Below are positions 29,999 through 37,793 of a stretch of DNA of 64,000 nt, piece by piece. Under the pieces are notes generated by a model, which saw only the letters and a list, made by a program, of their open reading frames with translations, made no database searches and was not told the DNA's origin. The position numbers were made by a program, and so were the translations under genes. Each line of letters opens with the position of its first letter. Positions within the stretch are counted from its first letter, which is position 1. Location of the stretch: positions 277,562 through 341,561 of the forward strand of contig JAEUHZ010000021.1 in the NCBI GenBank assembly GCA_016795205.1, given 5' to 3'. Origin of the DNA: Planctomycetota bacterium (lineage in GTDB: Bacteria; Planctomycetota; UBA1135; GCA-002686595).

Positions 29999-31593
29999 GG
30001 CACTTCCGCTCCTTTCCGCGCGTAGAACCACCAATTCGCGACCAAGCAGGTCGCGTAGTAGACGGCGAACGCGTAGAGCGCGTGGTGCGGCGTCCCAGCC
30101 TTGATCTGCGCACCGAAGACGTTCGGGATCACGAAGGCGCCGTAGGCCGCGATGGCGGACGTCCAGCCGAGGACCGGGCCGGCGAGTTCCTTCGTGAAGA
30201 TCACCGGGATCATGCGGAAGGTGGAGCCGTTGCCGATCCCGGTGCAGACGAACAGCACCAGGAACAGCGCCAAGAACAGTCCGAAGTGCTCCTCCGGGCG
30301 CGCCGCGCCGTCGGCGGCCTGGATCGCCCAGGCGGCGCCGATCGCGGCCGCGACCATGACGACGGTCGACCACTGCGTGACGCGCGCGCCACCGACCCTG
30401 TCGGAGAGCCAGCCGCCGAGCGGTCGCACGGCCGAGCCCACGAGCGGGCCGAGCCAGGCGTAGGCGAACGGATTGGGCGCGCCGGGATTGGCGCGGCCGT
30501 CGGGTAGGTAGCCGAACACGTCCTGGATGAGCTTGGGGAACGCGGCCGAGTACCCGATGAACGAGCCGAAGGTCATGACGTACAGCCACGTCATCACCCA
30601 GTTGTGCTTGTTCGAGAAGATCGCGAACTGGCGCTTCAGGCTGGCTCGCACGCTGGGCGGCGTGAGGAAGCTCATCGCGCCGAGCGTGACCACGATCGTG
30701 AGCGGCAGGACGATCCACATGCTCCAGCCGACGCCGACGAGCAACCAGGATCCGAGTCCGGTACCGACGAAACCCAAGAGGAGCAGCCACGACATGCGAG
30801 CCAGCGCGATCGGGGTGCTCGAGACCCGATGCTGCGGCAGCGTGTCCATCAGGAACCACCCCAGCAGCGCCAGCGTCGCCAGGATCGGGACCCAGACGAG
30901 CCCGCAGTTCTGGATCCACGTGGGACGTCCGTCGAGGACCTGCGACTGGCCACCGAGCGCGCCGAACATCGCGAAGGACATCGCCCACGGCAGGAGCACC
31001 TGCATCACGCTCACGCCCAGGTTCCCGAGTCCGGCGTTCAAGCCCAGCGCGAGCCCCTGCATGCGTTTCGGGAAGAAGAAGCTGATGTTCGACATCGAGG
31101 ACGCGAACGCGCCGCCGCCGATGCCGGAGAGCGCCGCCAGGACGGCGAACGTGCCGTAGCTCGTGTCCGGATTGGCGAGGGCGATCCCCGTGCCGAGAGC
31201 GGGCAGGAGGAGGAGTGCCGTGGTGACCGCCACGACGTTGCGGCCGCCGGCCAGCGCGACCAGGAACGAGTTCGGGATGCGCAGCGTCGCGCCCGCGAGG
31301 CCCGCGATCGCGGTGAGCGTGTAGAAGAGCTCCTTGTTCCGGCCCGGGTCCGCGTCGAAACGGAAGCCCAGCTTCTGCATCTGGACGACGATGATCGACC
31401 AGAACATCCACACGGCGAATCCCGAGGAGAGCGCCGGGATCGACAGCGCGAGGTTGCGCCACGCGATCCCGCGACCGCGCTGTTCCCAGAACCCGGCGTC
31501 CTCGGGGTTCCACGCCAGAGCCTCCGGTTCCTGGCGCGCGCTGGCGCCGGTCGGGAGCGTGACGGTCTGATCTGGAGCGAACTTGCGTGGCAT
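29992..31593 (-). CDS. narK: NarK-type nitrate/nitrite antiporter
   Basis: A 533-residue major facilitator with about twelve helices. The two nitrate-signature segments are GGGAFASSMSNISFFFPKRMQGLALGLNAGLGNLGVS and the C-terminal half equivalent GIGNGSTFRMIPVIF, here cited by their key residues. It differs strongly from the second NarK of the operon and lacks that protein's large loop. Two types of NarK commonly coexist, one a proton-coupled nitrate importer and one a nitrate/nitrite exchanger; which is which cannot be decided here. It starts 2 bases after the Rrf2 gene. Confidence 0.93.
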   Translation of the reverse strand: MPRKFAPDQTVTLPTGASARQEPEALAWNPEDAGFWEQRGRGIAWRNLALSIPALSSGFAVWMFWSIIVVQMQKLGFRFDADPGRNKELFYTLTAIAGLAGATLRIPNSFLVALAGGRNVVAVTTALLLLPALGTGIALANPDTSYGTFAVLAALSGIGGGAFASSMSNISFFFPKRMQGLALGLNAGLGNLGVSVMQVLLPWAMSFAMFGALGGQSQVLDGRPTWIQNCGLVWVPILATLALLGWFLMDTLPQHRVSSTPIALARMSWLLLLGFVGTGLGSWLLVGVGWSMWIVLPLTIVVTLGAMSFLTPPSVRASLKRQFAIFSNKHNWVMTWLYVMTFGSFIGYSAAFPKLIQDVFGYLPDGRANPGAPNPFAYAWLGPLVGSAVRPLGGWLSDRVGGARVTQWSTVVMVAAAIGAAWAIQAADGAARPEEHFGLFLALFLVLFVCTGIGNGSTFRMIPVIFTKELAGPVLGWTSAIAAYGAFVIPNVFGAQIKAGTPHHALYAFAVYYATCLVANWWFYARKGAEVPC

Positions 31594-31595
31594 GT

Positions 31596-32093
31596 CTAGG
31601 CCCTCCGCGGGCGCGTGTTCACCGCGCCCGATCCCTCGACACCGTCGAGCTTCATCCGGCAGGCGTTGGCGTCGCCGTTCCTCGTGAGCTTCGGCGCCGG
31701 GCAAGCGAGCAGATCCGCGAGCGAGCAGGCGGAGAGCGTCTGGACGAGCTGCCGGTGCACGTCCTCCATGACCTGGTGGAAGCGGCACGGCGCCAAGAGG
31801 CCGCGGCCGGCCGTGCTCAGGCAGTAGTCGCCGATCAGCGCGCCCTGGCAGGCCTCGGTCACGGCGAGCAGCGAGATCGTGCGCGGGTCACGGGCCAGGA
31901 CCACGCCGCCGCGCGCGCCGCGCACGGAGCGCAGGATGTCCGCCTTGACCAGGAGACCGAGCGTCTTGCCCAGGTACGTCGGCGAGCAGTTGAGCGTGTC
32001 GGCCAGCCGCTTGGGCGAGATCGGCTCGGCCGGGGCGGCGAGGCCCAGGTAGATCAGCGCGCGCAGCGCGAGCTCGGTGGTTCCGGTGAGCAT
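31596..32093 (-). CDS. Rrf2-family regulator heading the nar operon
   Basis: A 165-residue Rrf2 regulator. The N-terminal winged helix (LTGTTELALRALIYLG, then CSPTYLGKTLGLLVKADIL and the wing VRGARGGVVLAR) is clear. Three candidate cluster cysteines at about 82, 91 and 103 have C-x8-C-x11-C spacing, wider than in IscR or NsrR, and more cysteines follow near the C-terminus. It is the first gene of the ten-gene nar operon and probably senses NO, redox state or nitrate-related signals to control it. It is not the same type as the NsrR at 18160. Confidence 0.88.
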   Translation of the reverse strand: MLTGTTELALRALIYLGLAAPAEPISPKRLADTLNCSPTYLGKTLGLLVKADILRSVRGARGGVVLARDPRTISLLAVTEACQGALIGDYCLSTAGRGLLAPCRFHQVMEDVHRQLVQTLSACSLADLLACPAPKLTRNGDANACRMKLDGVEGSGAVNTRPRRA

Positions 32094-32102
32094 GGGGGGC
32101 AA

Positions 32103-32123
32103 CGGAGATATGCGTGATCTCCG
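32103..32123. promoter_or_regulatory. Perfect inverted repeat before the nar operon
   Basis: CGGAGAT-N7-ATCTCCG, a perfect 7-7-7 dyad starting 9 bases upstream of the Rrf2 ATG. A bound regulator here would block initiation of the whole nar operon. It is most simply the operator of the Rrf2 protein itself. Confidence 0.6.
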
Positions 32124-32169
32124 ATATCCGACGTGTGGATTGTCGGGATCCGGCCCCCGCCGGGATCTA

Positions 32170-32189
32170 CGCCGGTCTGCGTACCGGCG
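32170..32189 (-). terminator. Hairpin downstream of norR
   Basis: A perfect stem CGCCGGT-N6-ACCGGCG lying 18 bases after the norR stop on the minus strand. There is no T-tract. It would separate norR from the nar operon transcript. Confidence 0.45.
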
Positions 32190-32206
32190 CCCGCGACAAG
32201 GTCGGA

Positions 32207-33748
32207 TCAGCGCAGGCCGAGCCGCTTCGCGAGGTGGTGCAAGTTGCTGCGGTGCATGCCGAGCAAACGCGCCGCGGCGGACCAGTTGCCGCCGCTCGCG
32301 GCGATCGCCGCCTCCACACGCGCGCGTTGCTCGTCACGCAGCAGCTCGCGCAAGGTGCGGCTCTCGTGTGCGGCCGGGAGGGCCTCGCGACGCGGCTCGG
32401 GCGTCGGGCTCGCGTCGACGTCCAAGTCCGTCGCGCGCACGACGACCGTTTCGCCGGCGGTGACCCGTGCCATGGCGCGCAGGATCGCGCGCGAGACCGC
32501 GTTCTCGAGCTCGCGCACGTTGCCCGGCCAGGCGCTGGCGGCGAGTCGGACCTGGGAGTCCGCGGCGAACCGGATCGGACCCGTGCCGAGCCGGCGCCGA
32601 GCGCGATCGGCGAAGTGGCCGCACAGGAGAGGGATGTCCTCGCGGCGGTCGCGGAGCGGCGGCACGCGGATCCGGCATACGTCGAGACGATGCAGGAGAT
32701 CCGCGCGGAAACGCCGGGTCCGGACCTCCGCCTCCAGGTCGCGGTTCGTCGCCGCGAGGATCCGCACGTCGACACGCTCCACGCGATCGGAGCCCACCGG
32801 CTGGACCTCGCCCTCCTGGAGGAAGCGCAAGAGCTTGGGTTGCACGTGCAGTGGCAGCTCGCCGATCTCGTCCAGGAACAGGCAGCCGCCGTCGGCCACG
32901 CGGAGCTTGCCCAGGCGGGCCTCGACTGCGCCCGTGAACGCGCCGCGCACGTGCCCGAACAGCTCGCTCTCGACGATCGACTCGGGGAGGGCCGCGCAGT
33001 TCACGTAGACGAGCGGCTCGTCGGCGCGTGACGACTGCGCGTGGATCGTGCGCACGACGAGTTCCTTGCCGGTCCCGGTCTCACCAGTCACGAGCACCGG
33101 CAGATCGGCGCGTGCGAAGAGCTCCATCTCGCTGCGCAGCTTCCGCGCGGCAGGTGCATTGCCGAGGAAGAGACCGCCCCGGCGGTCGAGCACGTCGCGG
33201 ACGAGCTCGCGCGCCACGATCCCCTTGCGTTGCGCCAGGCGCTCGAGCTCGCCGATCAGGTCGCTGGTCCGCACCGCTGCGGCCGCGAGCGCGGCCAGGT
33301 GCTCGAGCATCAATCGGTCCACCTCCTCGAAGGCGCCGGGCCGCAGCGCATCCGCGGTCAGCACGCCCACGAGCTGGCCCTCGACGCGCAGCGGGCAGCC
33401 GAGGCACGAGTGGACGTCGAGGTGCGGCGCCCCGGCGACGAGTCCGTCGTACGGATCGGGCAGCGCGCTGTCCGGCGGGAAGATCGTCGGTCCGTCCGCG
33501 CGGCACAGGATGTCCAGGCGCGGGTGCTCGGAGCGTGCGAAGCGGCGGCCGTAGACGTCGTCGGACAGCCCTCGCGCGGCGATTGGCACGAGGTCCTCGC
33601 CCTCGGCCCGCATGAGCACGGCCGCATCGCACGGCACGACGCGCGCGACGGCCTCGACCAGCCGGCGCAGGCGATCCTCGCGCGAGAGCGAGGCGGTCAT
33701 GTCGCGGGCGATCTCGAGGAGCTGCGTGAGCGCGGCCGTTGTCATCAT
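32207..33748 (-). CDS. norR: NorR-type nitric-oxide-responsive sigma-54 activator
   Basis: A 513-residue enhancer-binding protein. The GAF domain (residues about 1-165) contains the NorR-specific run EHPRLD, FPPDS, LPDPYDGL and VHSCLG, which in Escherichia coli surrounds the NO-binding iron centre. The AAA+ domain has Walker A GETGTGKE, the sigma-54 contact loop GAFTGA and Walker B LFLDEIGE. The C-terminus is a Fis-type helix-turn-helix (NWSAAARLLGMHRSNLHHLAKRLGL). Two adjacent ATGs mark the start; an ATG at 33769 is less likely. It is divergent from the YtfE-type gene, its probable target. Confidence 0.96.
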   Translation of the reverse strand: MMTTAALTQLLEIARDMTASLSREDRLRRLVEAVARVVPCDAAVLMRAEGEDLVPIAARGLSDDVYGRRFARSEHPRLDILCRADGPTIFPPDSALPDPYDGLVAGAPHLDVHSCLGCPLRVEGQLVGVLTADALRPGAFEEVDRLMLEHLAALAAAAVRTSDLIGELERLAQRKGIVARELVRDVLDRRGGLFLGNAPAARKLRSEMELFARADLPVLVTGETGTGKELVVRTIHAQSSRADEPLVYVNCAALPESIVESELFGHVRGAFTGAVEARLGKLRVADGGCLFLDEIGELPLHVQPKLLRFLQEGEVQPVGSDRVERVDVRILAATNRDLEAEVRTRRFRADLLHRLDVCRIRVPPLRDRREDIPLLCGHFADRARRRLGTGPIRFAADSQVRLAASAWPGNVRELENAVSRAILRAMARVTAGETVVVRATDLDVDASPTPEPRREALPAAHESRTLRELLRDEQRARVEAAIAASGGNWSAAARLLGMHRSNLHHLAKRLGLR

Positions 33749-33760
33749 GGCAGCAATGTT

Positions 33761-33771
33761 GTAACCCATAC
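33761..33771. promoter_or_regulatory. Candidate NorR enhancer site
   Basis: GTAACCCATAC fits the GT-N7-AC core recognised by NorR. It lies between the divergent norR and repair-protein genes, about 70-80 bases upstream of the sigma-54 promoter. Only one clear copy was found, whereas enhancers usually contain three. Confidence 0.4.
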
Positions 33772-33837
33772 AGCGTTGCGGTGTTGCTGTGCCGACAACG
33801 CGATCCCGCAAGTCCTTGTTTGGCAGGCCACAACGCG

Positions 33838-33854
33838 CTGGCACGGTCCGTGCT
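33838..33854 (+). promoter_or_regulatory. Sigma-54 promoter of the iron-centre repair gene
   Basis: CTGGCACGGTCCGTGCT matches the -24/-12 consensus TGGCACG-N4-TTGCW. GG at 33840-33841 and GC at 33852-33853 are separated by exactly 10 bases. It sits 35 bases upstream of the ytfE-like ATG and is divergent from a NorR gene, the expected activator. Confidence 0.85.
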
Positions 33855-33888
33855 CTGGTGGGGCGTCCTCAGCCTGAAAGGCCCAGCC

Positions 33889-34569
33889 ATGACGCCCTAC
33901 TCCGCCGTGATCTCGCCCGACCGCACCCTGGCCGACCTGGCCACCGCGCACGCCTCCGCCTCGCGCGTGTTCCATCGACACGGCCTCGACTTCTGCTGCC
34001 ACGGCCGCGTGCGCCTCGACGAAGCCTGCCGCGATCGCGGCCTGGACCTCGACGCGCTCCTGTCCGAGTTGCAGACCGAGCTCGACCGCGCGCCGGAGGG
34101 TCCGCGGCTGGATCAGATGCCGATCCCGATGCTCATCGAGCACGTCCTCGAGCAGTACCACGCCGCGCACCGTGCCGAGCTGCCGCGCCTCCTGGAGATG
34201 GCGCGCAAGGTCGAGAAGGTGCACGGCGACAAGTCCTCCTGCCCGCGCGGCCTCGCCGCTCACCTCGAGTTCGTGGCCGGGGAGCTCGAGGCGCACATGC
34301 AGAAGGAGGAGCAGGTGCTCTTCCCGCTCTTCACCTCGAGCCGTCGCCAGATGGCCGGCATGCCGGTCCAGGTCATGGAAATGGAGCACGAGGACCACGG
34401 ACGGAACCTGGCGCGCCTGCGCGAGCTGGCTCACGGCTATCAGCCGCCGGCCGAGGCCTGCAACACCTGGCGCGCGCTCTACCTGGGCCTCGAGCAGCTC
34501 GAGCGGGACGTCATGCAGCACATCCACATCGAGAACAACATCCTGTTCCCGCGCGCCTTGCGTGAGTGA
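33889..34569 (+). CDS. Iron-sulfur cluster repair diiron protein (YtfE/ScdA/DnrN type)
   Basis: A 226-residue hemerythrin-like protein. The N-terminal ScdA domain has the signature HRHGLDFCCHGR, and the C-terminal four-helix bundle carries the His/Glu diiron ligands (HAAHRAELP, HLEFVAGELEAHMQKEEQVLFPLF, EMEHEDHG, HIHIENNILFP). Family members restore iron-sulfur clusters after nitrosative damage. A sigma-54 promoter precedes it and NorR is encoded divergently, so NO induction is expected. No NO reductase gene is next to it; repair appears to be the principal local NorR output. Confidence 0.94.
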   Translation: MTPYSAVISPDRTLADLATAHASASRVFHRHGLDFCCHGRVRLDEACRDRGLDLDALLSELQTELDRAPEGPRLDQMPIPMLIEHVLEQYHAAHRAELPRLLEMARKVEKVHGDKSSCPRGLAAHLEFVAGELEAHMQKEEQVLFPLFTSSRRQMAGMPVQVMEMEHEDHGRNLARLRELAHGYQPPAEACNTWRALYLGLEQLERDVMQHIHIENNILFPRALRE

Positions 34570-34665
34570 GCTGGCCTCGGCGGACGCCGGCAGAGTGTTG
34601 GGCGGCTGAAAGCGCCTGAGCGCGGGTGGACGGCCCGCTCTCGCCGGCCACCCGCCCGGCCCGAG

Positions 34666-34680
34666 CCGGGCGAAGCCCGG
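34666..34680 (+). terminator. Hairpin between repair gene and benzoyl-CoA operon
   Basis: CCGGGC-GAA-GCCCGG, a 6-base perfect stem about 97 bases after the repair-gene stop. It is a plausible terminator separating the NO module from the aromatic operon, though without a T-run. Confidence 0.4.
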
Positions 34681-34807
34681 AGCGCCAGGTCAACGCTACG
34701 AAGCAGGTGGCGGAGCACTGCGAACTCCGGCCGATGGCCGGCCGTGGGAGATTCCCCGAACGTACCGGGCAGGGTGCTCCCCTTCGCGGGGGCCCAGGAG
34801 AACTTCC

Positions 34808-35875
34808 GTGCAAGTCGTCGGATGGGCGTTCGCGGCCCCGAAGGAACCGTTGGTCCCCGTCCAGCGCGACGAGGTCCCCGGCCCGGGCGAGGTGCTGGTC
34901 GAGGTCGCTGGCTGTGGCGTGTGCCACACCGATCTCGGCTTCTTCTACGACGGGGTGCCGACGCGTCACGCGCTGCCGCTCACGCTGGGGCACGAGATCA
35001 GCGGCAAGGTCGTCGCCGTCGGCCCGGGCGCGGAGCGCTGGTCCGGTCAGGAGATCGTCGTCCCCGCAGTCATCCCCTGTGGACGGTGTCGCGCCTGCCG
35101 CGAGGGTCACGGCTCGATCTGCCCCCAGCAGATCTTCCCGGGCAACGACGTCCATGGCGGCTTCGCGTCGCACGTGCGCGTGCCGGCGGAGGGGCTGTGC
35201 CCCGTCCCGAACCTGAAGGACAAGCAGCGCAACCCGGCCGGCATCGACCTCGCGTCCCTGTCGGTCGTGGCCGATGCCGTCTCGACGCCCTACCAGGCGA
35301 TCGAGCGCGCGGCGATCGCGAAGGGTGACGTCGCGGTGTTCGTCGGCGCCGGCGGCGTCGGCGGCTTCGGCATCCAGATCGCGGCCGCCCGCGGCGCACA
35401 CGTCGTCGCGATCGACGTGGACGAGAAGCGCCTCGCGGTGATGAAGCAGCACGGCGCCGCGCTGACGCTGCCGGCCGGCGACCCGCGCGAGCTGAAGAAA
35501 CAGATCGGGGCCTTCGCCAAGCAGCGCGACGTCCCCACCTGGCGCACGTTCGTGTTCGAGACGTCGGGCTCGAAGGCTGGCCAGGAGACGGCCTTCGCGC
35601 TGCTCTCCCACGGCGGATACCTGTCCGTGATCGGCTACACGCCCGCCAAGGTGGAAGTGCGACTGTCGAACCTGATGGCCTTCGATGCCACCGCCCAGGG
35701 CAACTGGGGCTGCCTGCCCGCCCACTACCCGGCCATCGTCGATCTGGTGCTCAGTGGAGCGGTGCAAGTGCAGCCGTTCGTCGAGCACCGTCCGCTGTCC
35801 ACCATCAACCAGACCTTCGCGGACCTGCACGAGCACAAGGTGTCGCGGCGCGTGGTCCTCGTCCCCGGGAACTAG
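34808..35875 (+). CDS. had: 6-hydroxycyclohex-1-ene-1-carbonyl-CoA dehydrogenase
   Basis: A 355-residue zinc alcohol dehydrogenase. Catalytic zinc ligands are in GCGVCHTDLGF and GHEISGKV, the structural zinc cysteines are in CGRCRACREGHGSIC, and the NAD loop is VGAGGVGGFGIQ. Length and surrounding genes identify Had, which oxidises the hydroxyl formed by Dch in anaerobic benzoyl-CoA degradation. GTG start, preceded by GGAG. It is the first gene of a nine-gene operon and is followed by oah after 4 bases. Confidence 0.93.
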   Translation: MQVVGWAFAAPKEPLVPVQRDEVPGPGEVLVEVAGCGVCHTDLGFFYDGVPTRHALPLTLGHEISGKVVAVGPGAERWSGQEIVVPAVIPCGRCRACREGHGSICPQQIFPGNDVHGGFASHVRVPAEGLCPVPNLKDKQRNPAGIDLASLSVVADAVSTPYQAIERAAIAKGDVAVFVGAGGVGGFGIQIAAARGAHVVAIDVDEKRLAVMKQHGAALTLPAGDPRELKKQIGAFAKQRDVPTWRTFVFETSGSKAGQETAFALLSHGGYLSVIGYTPAKVEVRLSNLMAFDATAQGNWGCLPAHYPAIVDLVLSGAVQVQPFVEHRPLSTINQTFADLHEHKVSRRVVLVPGN

Positions 35876-35879
35876 CCCC

Positions 35880-36989
35880 ATGAACTTCAAGAACCACGAC
35901 CTCCTCGAAGGCGCGAGCAAGCCCGGTGTCCAGTACGAGGAGCTGCCGCTCGTCGGCCCCGAGGGGCAGCGCGCCGCGGGCTTGCACTGGGTGCGCATCG
36001 CGCTCGACAACCCGCGTCAGTTCAACTCCTACACGACCGAGATGGTCAAGGGCGTGGTCCTCGGCATGCGCCGTGCGTCCAACGACCGCGGCTGTGTGGC
36101 CGTGGTCTTCACCGGCACGGGCCACAAGGCCTTCTGCACTGGCGGGAACACCGAGGAGTACGCCACCTACTACGCCGGCCACCCCGAGGAGTACCGCCAG
36201 TACATGCGGCTCTTCAACGACATGGTCAGCGCGATCCTGATGTGCGACAAGCCGGTGATCTGCCGCGTGAACGGCATGCGCATCGCCGGCGGGCAGGAGA
36301 TCGGGATGGCCTGCGACTTCTCGGTCGCGCAGGACCTGGCCAACTTCGGCCAGGCCGGCCCGCGCCACGGCTCGGCGCCGGATGGCGGCTCGACGGACTT
36401 CCTGCCCCTGTTCGTGGGCGCCGAGGCAGCCATGCAGAGCTGCACGCTGTGCGAGCACTGGAGCGCGCACAAGGCGCTGCGCATGGGCTTGCTGACGCAG
36501 ATCGTTCCGGCGCTGAAGGCGGACGGACGCTTCGTGCCCAACCCGCTGGTCGTGACCGAGCGCTGGACGGACGAGTTCGGCCGCATCGTGCACGGCGAGG
36601 TCAAGACCGGCGACGAGCGCGAGAAGGGGAAGCAGGTGCTCGCGCGCGGCGAGGTGGACCTGTCCTTGCTCGACACGGCCGTGGCCGGGCTCGTGTGGAA
36701 GCTCGCCAACACCATGCCCGGCTGCCTCTCCAAGACCATCGAGAGCGTGCGCAAGCACAAGCTGGAACACTGGGACCGCAACAAGGAATCGAACCGCGCC
36801 TGGCTCGCGCTCAACATGATGAACGAGGGCCGCGCGGGCTTCCGCGCCTTCAACGAAGGCACCAAGGACTGCCGCGAGGCCGACTTCCTGCTGCTGCGCC
36901 GCCGCCTGGCGGAGGGCGCGAGCTGGAACGAGGACCTGATCGAGGAAGTCATCGCCCGTTGCCGCGGTGGGGCCGTGGCTCAGGGCTGA
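35880..36989 (+). CDS. oah: 6-oxocyclohex-1-ene-1-carbonyl-CoA hydrolase
   Basis: A 369-residue crotonase-fold ring-opening hydrolase (Oah/BamA). The oxyanion-hole region is KAFCTGGNTEEYATYY, the central MRIAGGQEIGMACDF is conserved, and the QAGPRHGSAPDGGSTDF stretch is characteristic. The extended length of about 370 separates it from ordinary enoyl-CoA hydratases. It converts the cyclic ketone to 3-hydroxypimelyl-CoA. It lies in the operon between had and dch. Confidence 0.95.
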   Translation: MNFKNHDLLEGASKPGVQYEELPLVGPEGQRAAGLHWVRIALDNPRQFNSYTTEMVKGVVLGMRRASNDRGCVAVVFTGTGHKAFCTGGNTEEYATYYAGHPEEYRQYMRLFNDMVSAILMCDKPVICRVNGMRIAGGQEIGMACDFSVAQDLANFGQAGPRHGSAPDGGSTDFLPLFVGAEAAMQSCTLCEHWSAHKALRMGLLTQIVPALKADGRFVPNPLVVTERWTDEFGRIVHGEVKTGDEREKGKQVLARGEVDLSLLDTAVAGLVWKLANTMPGCLSKTIESVRKHKLEHWDRNKESNRAWLALNMMNEGRAGFRAFNEGTKDCREADFLLLRRRLAEGASWNEDLIEEVIARCRGGAVAQG

Positions 36990-36998
36990 GGTGGCGCG

Positions 36999-37793
36999 AT
37001 GACGAACCCTGGCGCCCCCGCAGCCGTGCACGGCCCCGTGCGCCGCGAGGCTCTGGAGGGCGGCGCAGTCTGGCGGCTCGTCCTCGCCACCCCCAAGGCC
37101 AACGTGCTCGACGCGGCCAAGATCACGGCGCTGACCGAGGCGTTCCGCGCCGTGGTGGGCGAGCGTGGCGTGAAGTGCGTGCTGATCGAAGGCGAGGGTC
37201 CGCACTTCTCGTTCGGCGCCAGCGTCGAGGAGCACCTGCTCGGGCGGTTCGAGGCCATGCTGACCGCGTTCCATGGGCTGTTTCGCGCCATGCTCGCGGC
37301 TGCGGTGCCGACCGCGGCGGTGGTGCGCGGCCAGTGCCTGGGCGGCGGGCTGGAACTGGCGAGCTTCTGCACGCGCGTGTTCGCCACACCCGACGCCAAG
37401 CTGGGCCAGCCCGAGATCAAGCTGGGCGTCGTCGCGCCGATGGCGAGCTTCTGGCTGCCCGAGCGCATCGGGCGCAGCGCGGCGGAGGACCTGCTGCTGA
37501 CCGGCCGGAGCGTGGGCGCCGACGAAGCGCGCGCGCTGCGCCTCGTGGACGAGGTCGCCGACGACCCCACGGCCGCCGCGCTGGCTTGGGCGCGCGCGCA
37601 CCTCGCCCCGTTGTCCGCATCGAGCCTGCGCCACGCGCAGCGCCTCGCGCGCGCCGGCGTGGCGCGGCGCTTCGACCAGGAACTCTCCTGCGCCGAGCGC
37701 GCCTACCGCGACGAGCTGATGCGCTCCGCGGACGCGAACGAGGGCCTGAAGGCCTTCCTGGAGAAGCGGCCCGCGCAGTGGAGCGACGCATGA
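36999..37793 (+). CDS. dch: Cyclohexa-1,5-diene-1-carbonyl-CoA hydratase
   Basis: A 264-residue crotonase-family protein matching dienoyl-CoA hydratases of the benzoyl-CoA pathway. The oxyanion-hole segment is GPHFSFGASVEEH, the second is RGQCLGGGLELASFC, and LGQPEIKLGVVAP follows. It hydrates the product of benzoyl-CoA reductase. It begins 9 bases after oah, and its stop overlaps bcrC (ATGA). Confidence 0.93.
   Translation: MTNPGAPAAVHGPVRREALEGGAVWRLVLATPKANVLDAAKITALTEAFRAVVGERGVKCVLIEGEGPHFSFGASVEEHLLGRFEAMLTAFHGLFRAMLAAAVPTAAVVRGQCLGGGLELASFCTRVFATPDAKLGQPEIKLGVVAPMASFWLPERIGRSAAEDLLLTGRSVGADEARALRLVDEVADDPTAAALAWARAHLAPLSASSLRHAQRLARAGVARRFDQELSCAERAYRDELMRSADANEGLKAFLEKRPAQWSDA

Noticed and set aside
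29235..30113. Extension of the narG frame upstream of 29234
   Set aside because: It overlaps the cytochrome c gene in another phase; NarG similarity begins at the ATG at 29234.
36242..37789. Upstream extension of the bcrC frame
   Set aside because: It crosses oah and dch in another phase. The true start overlaps the dch stop as ATGA.
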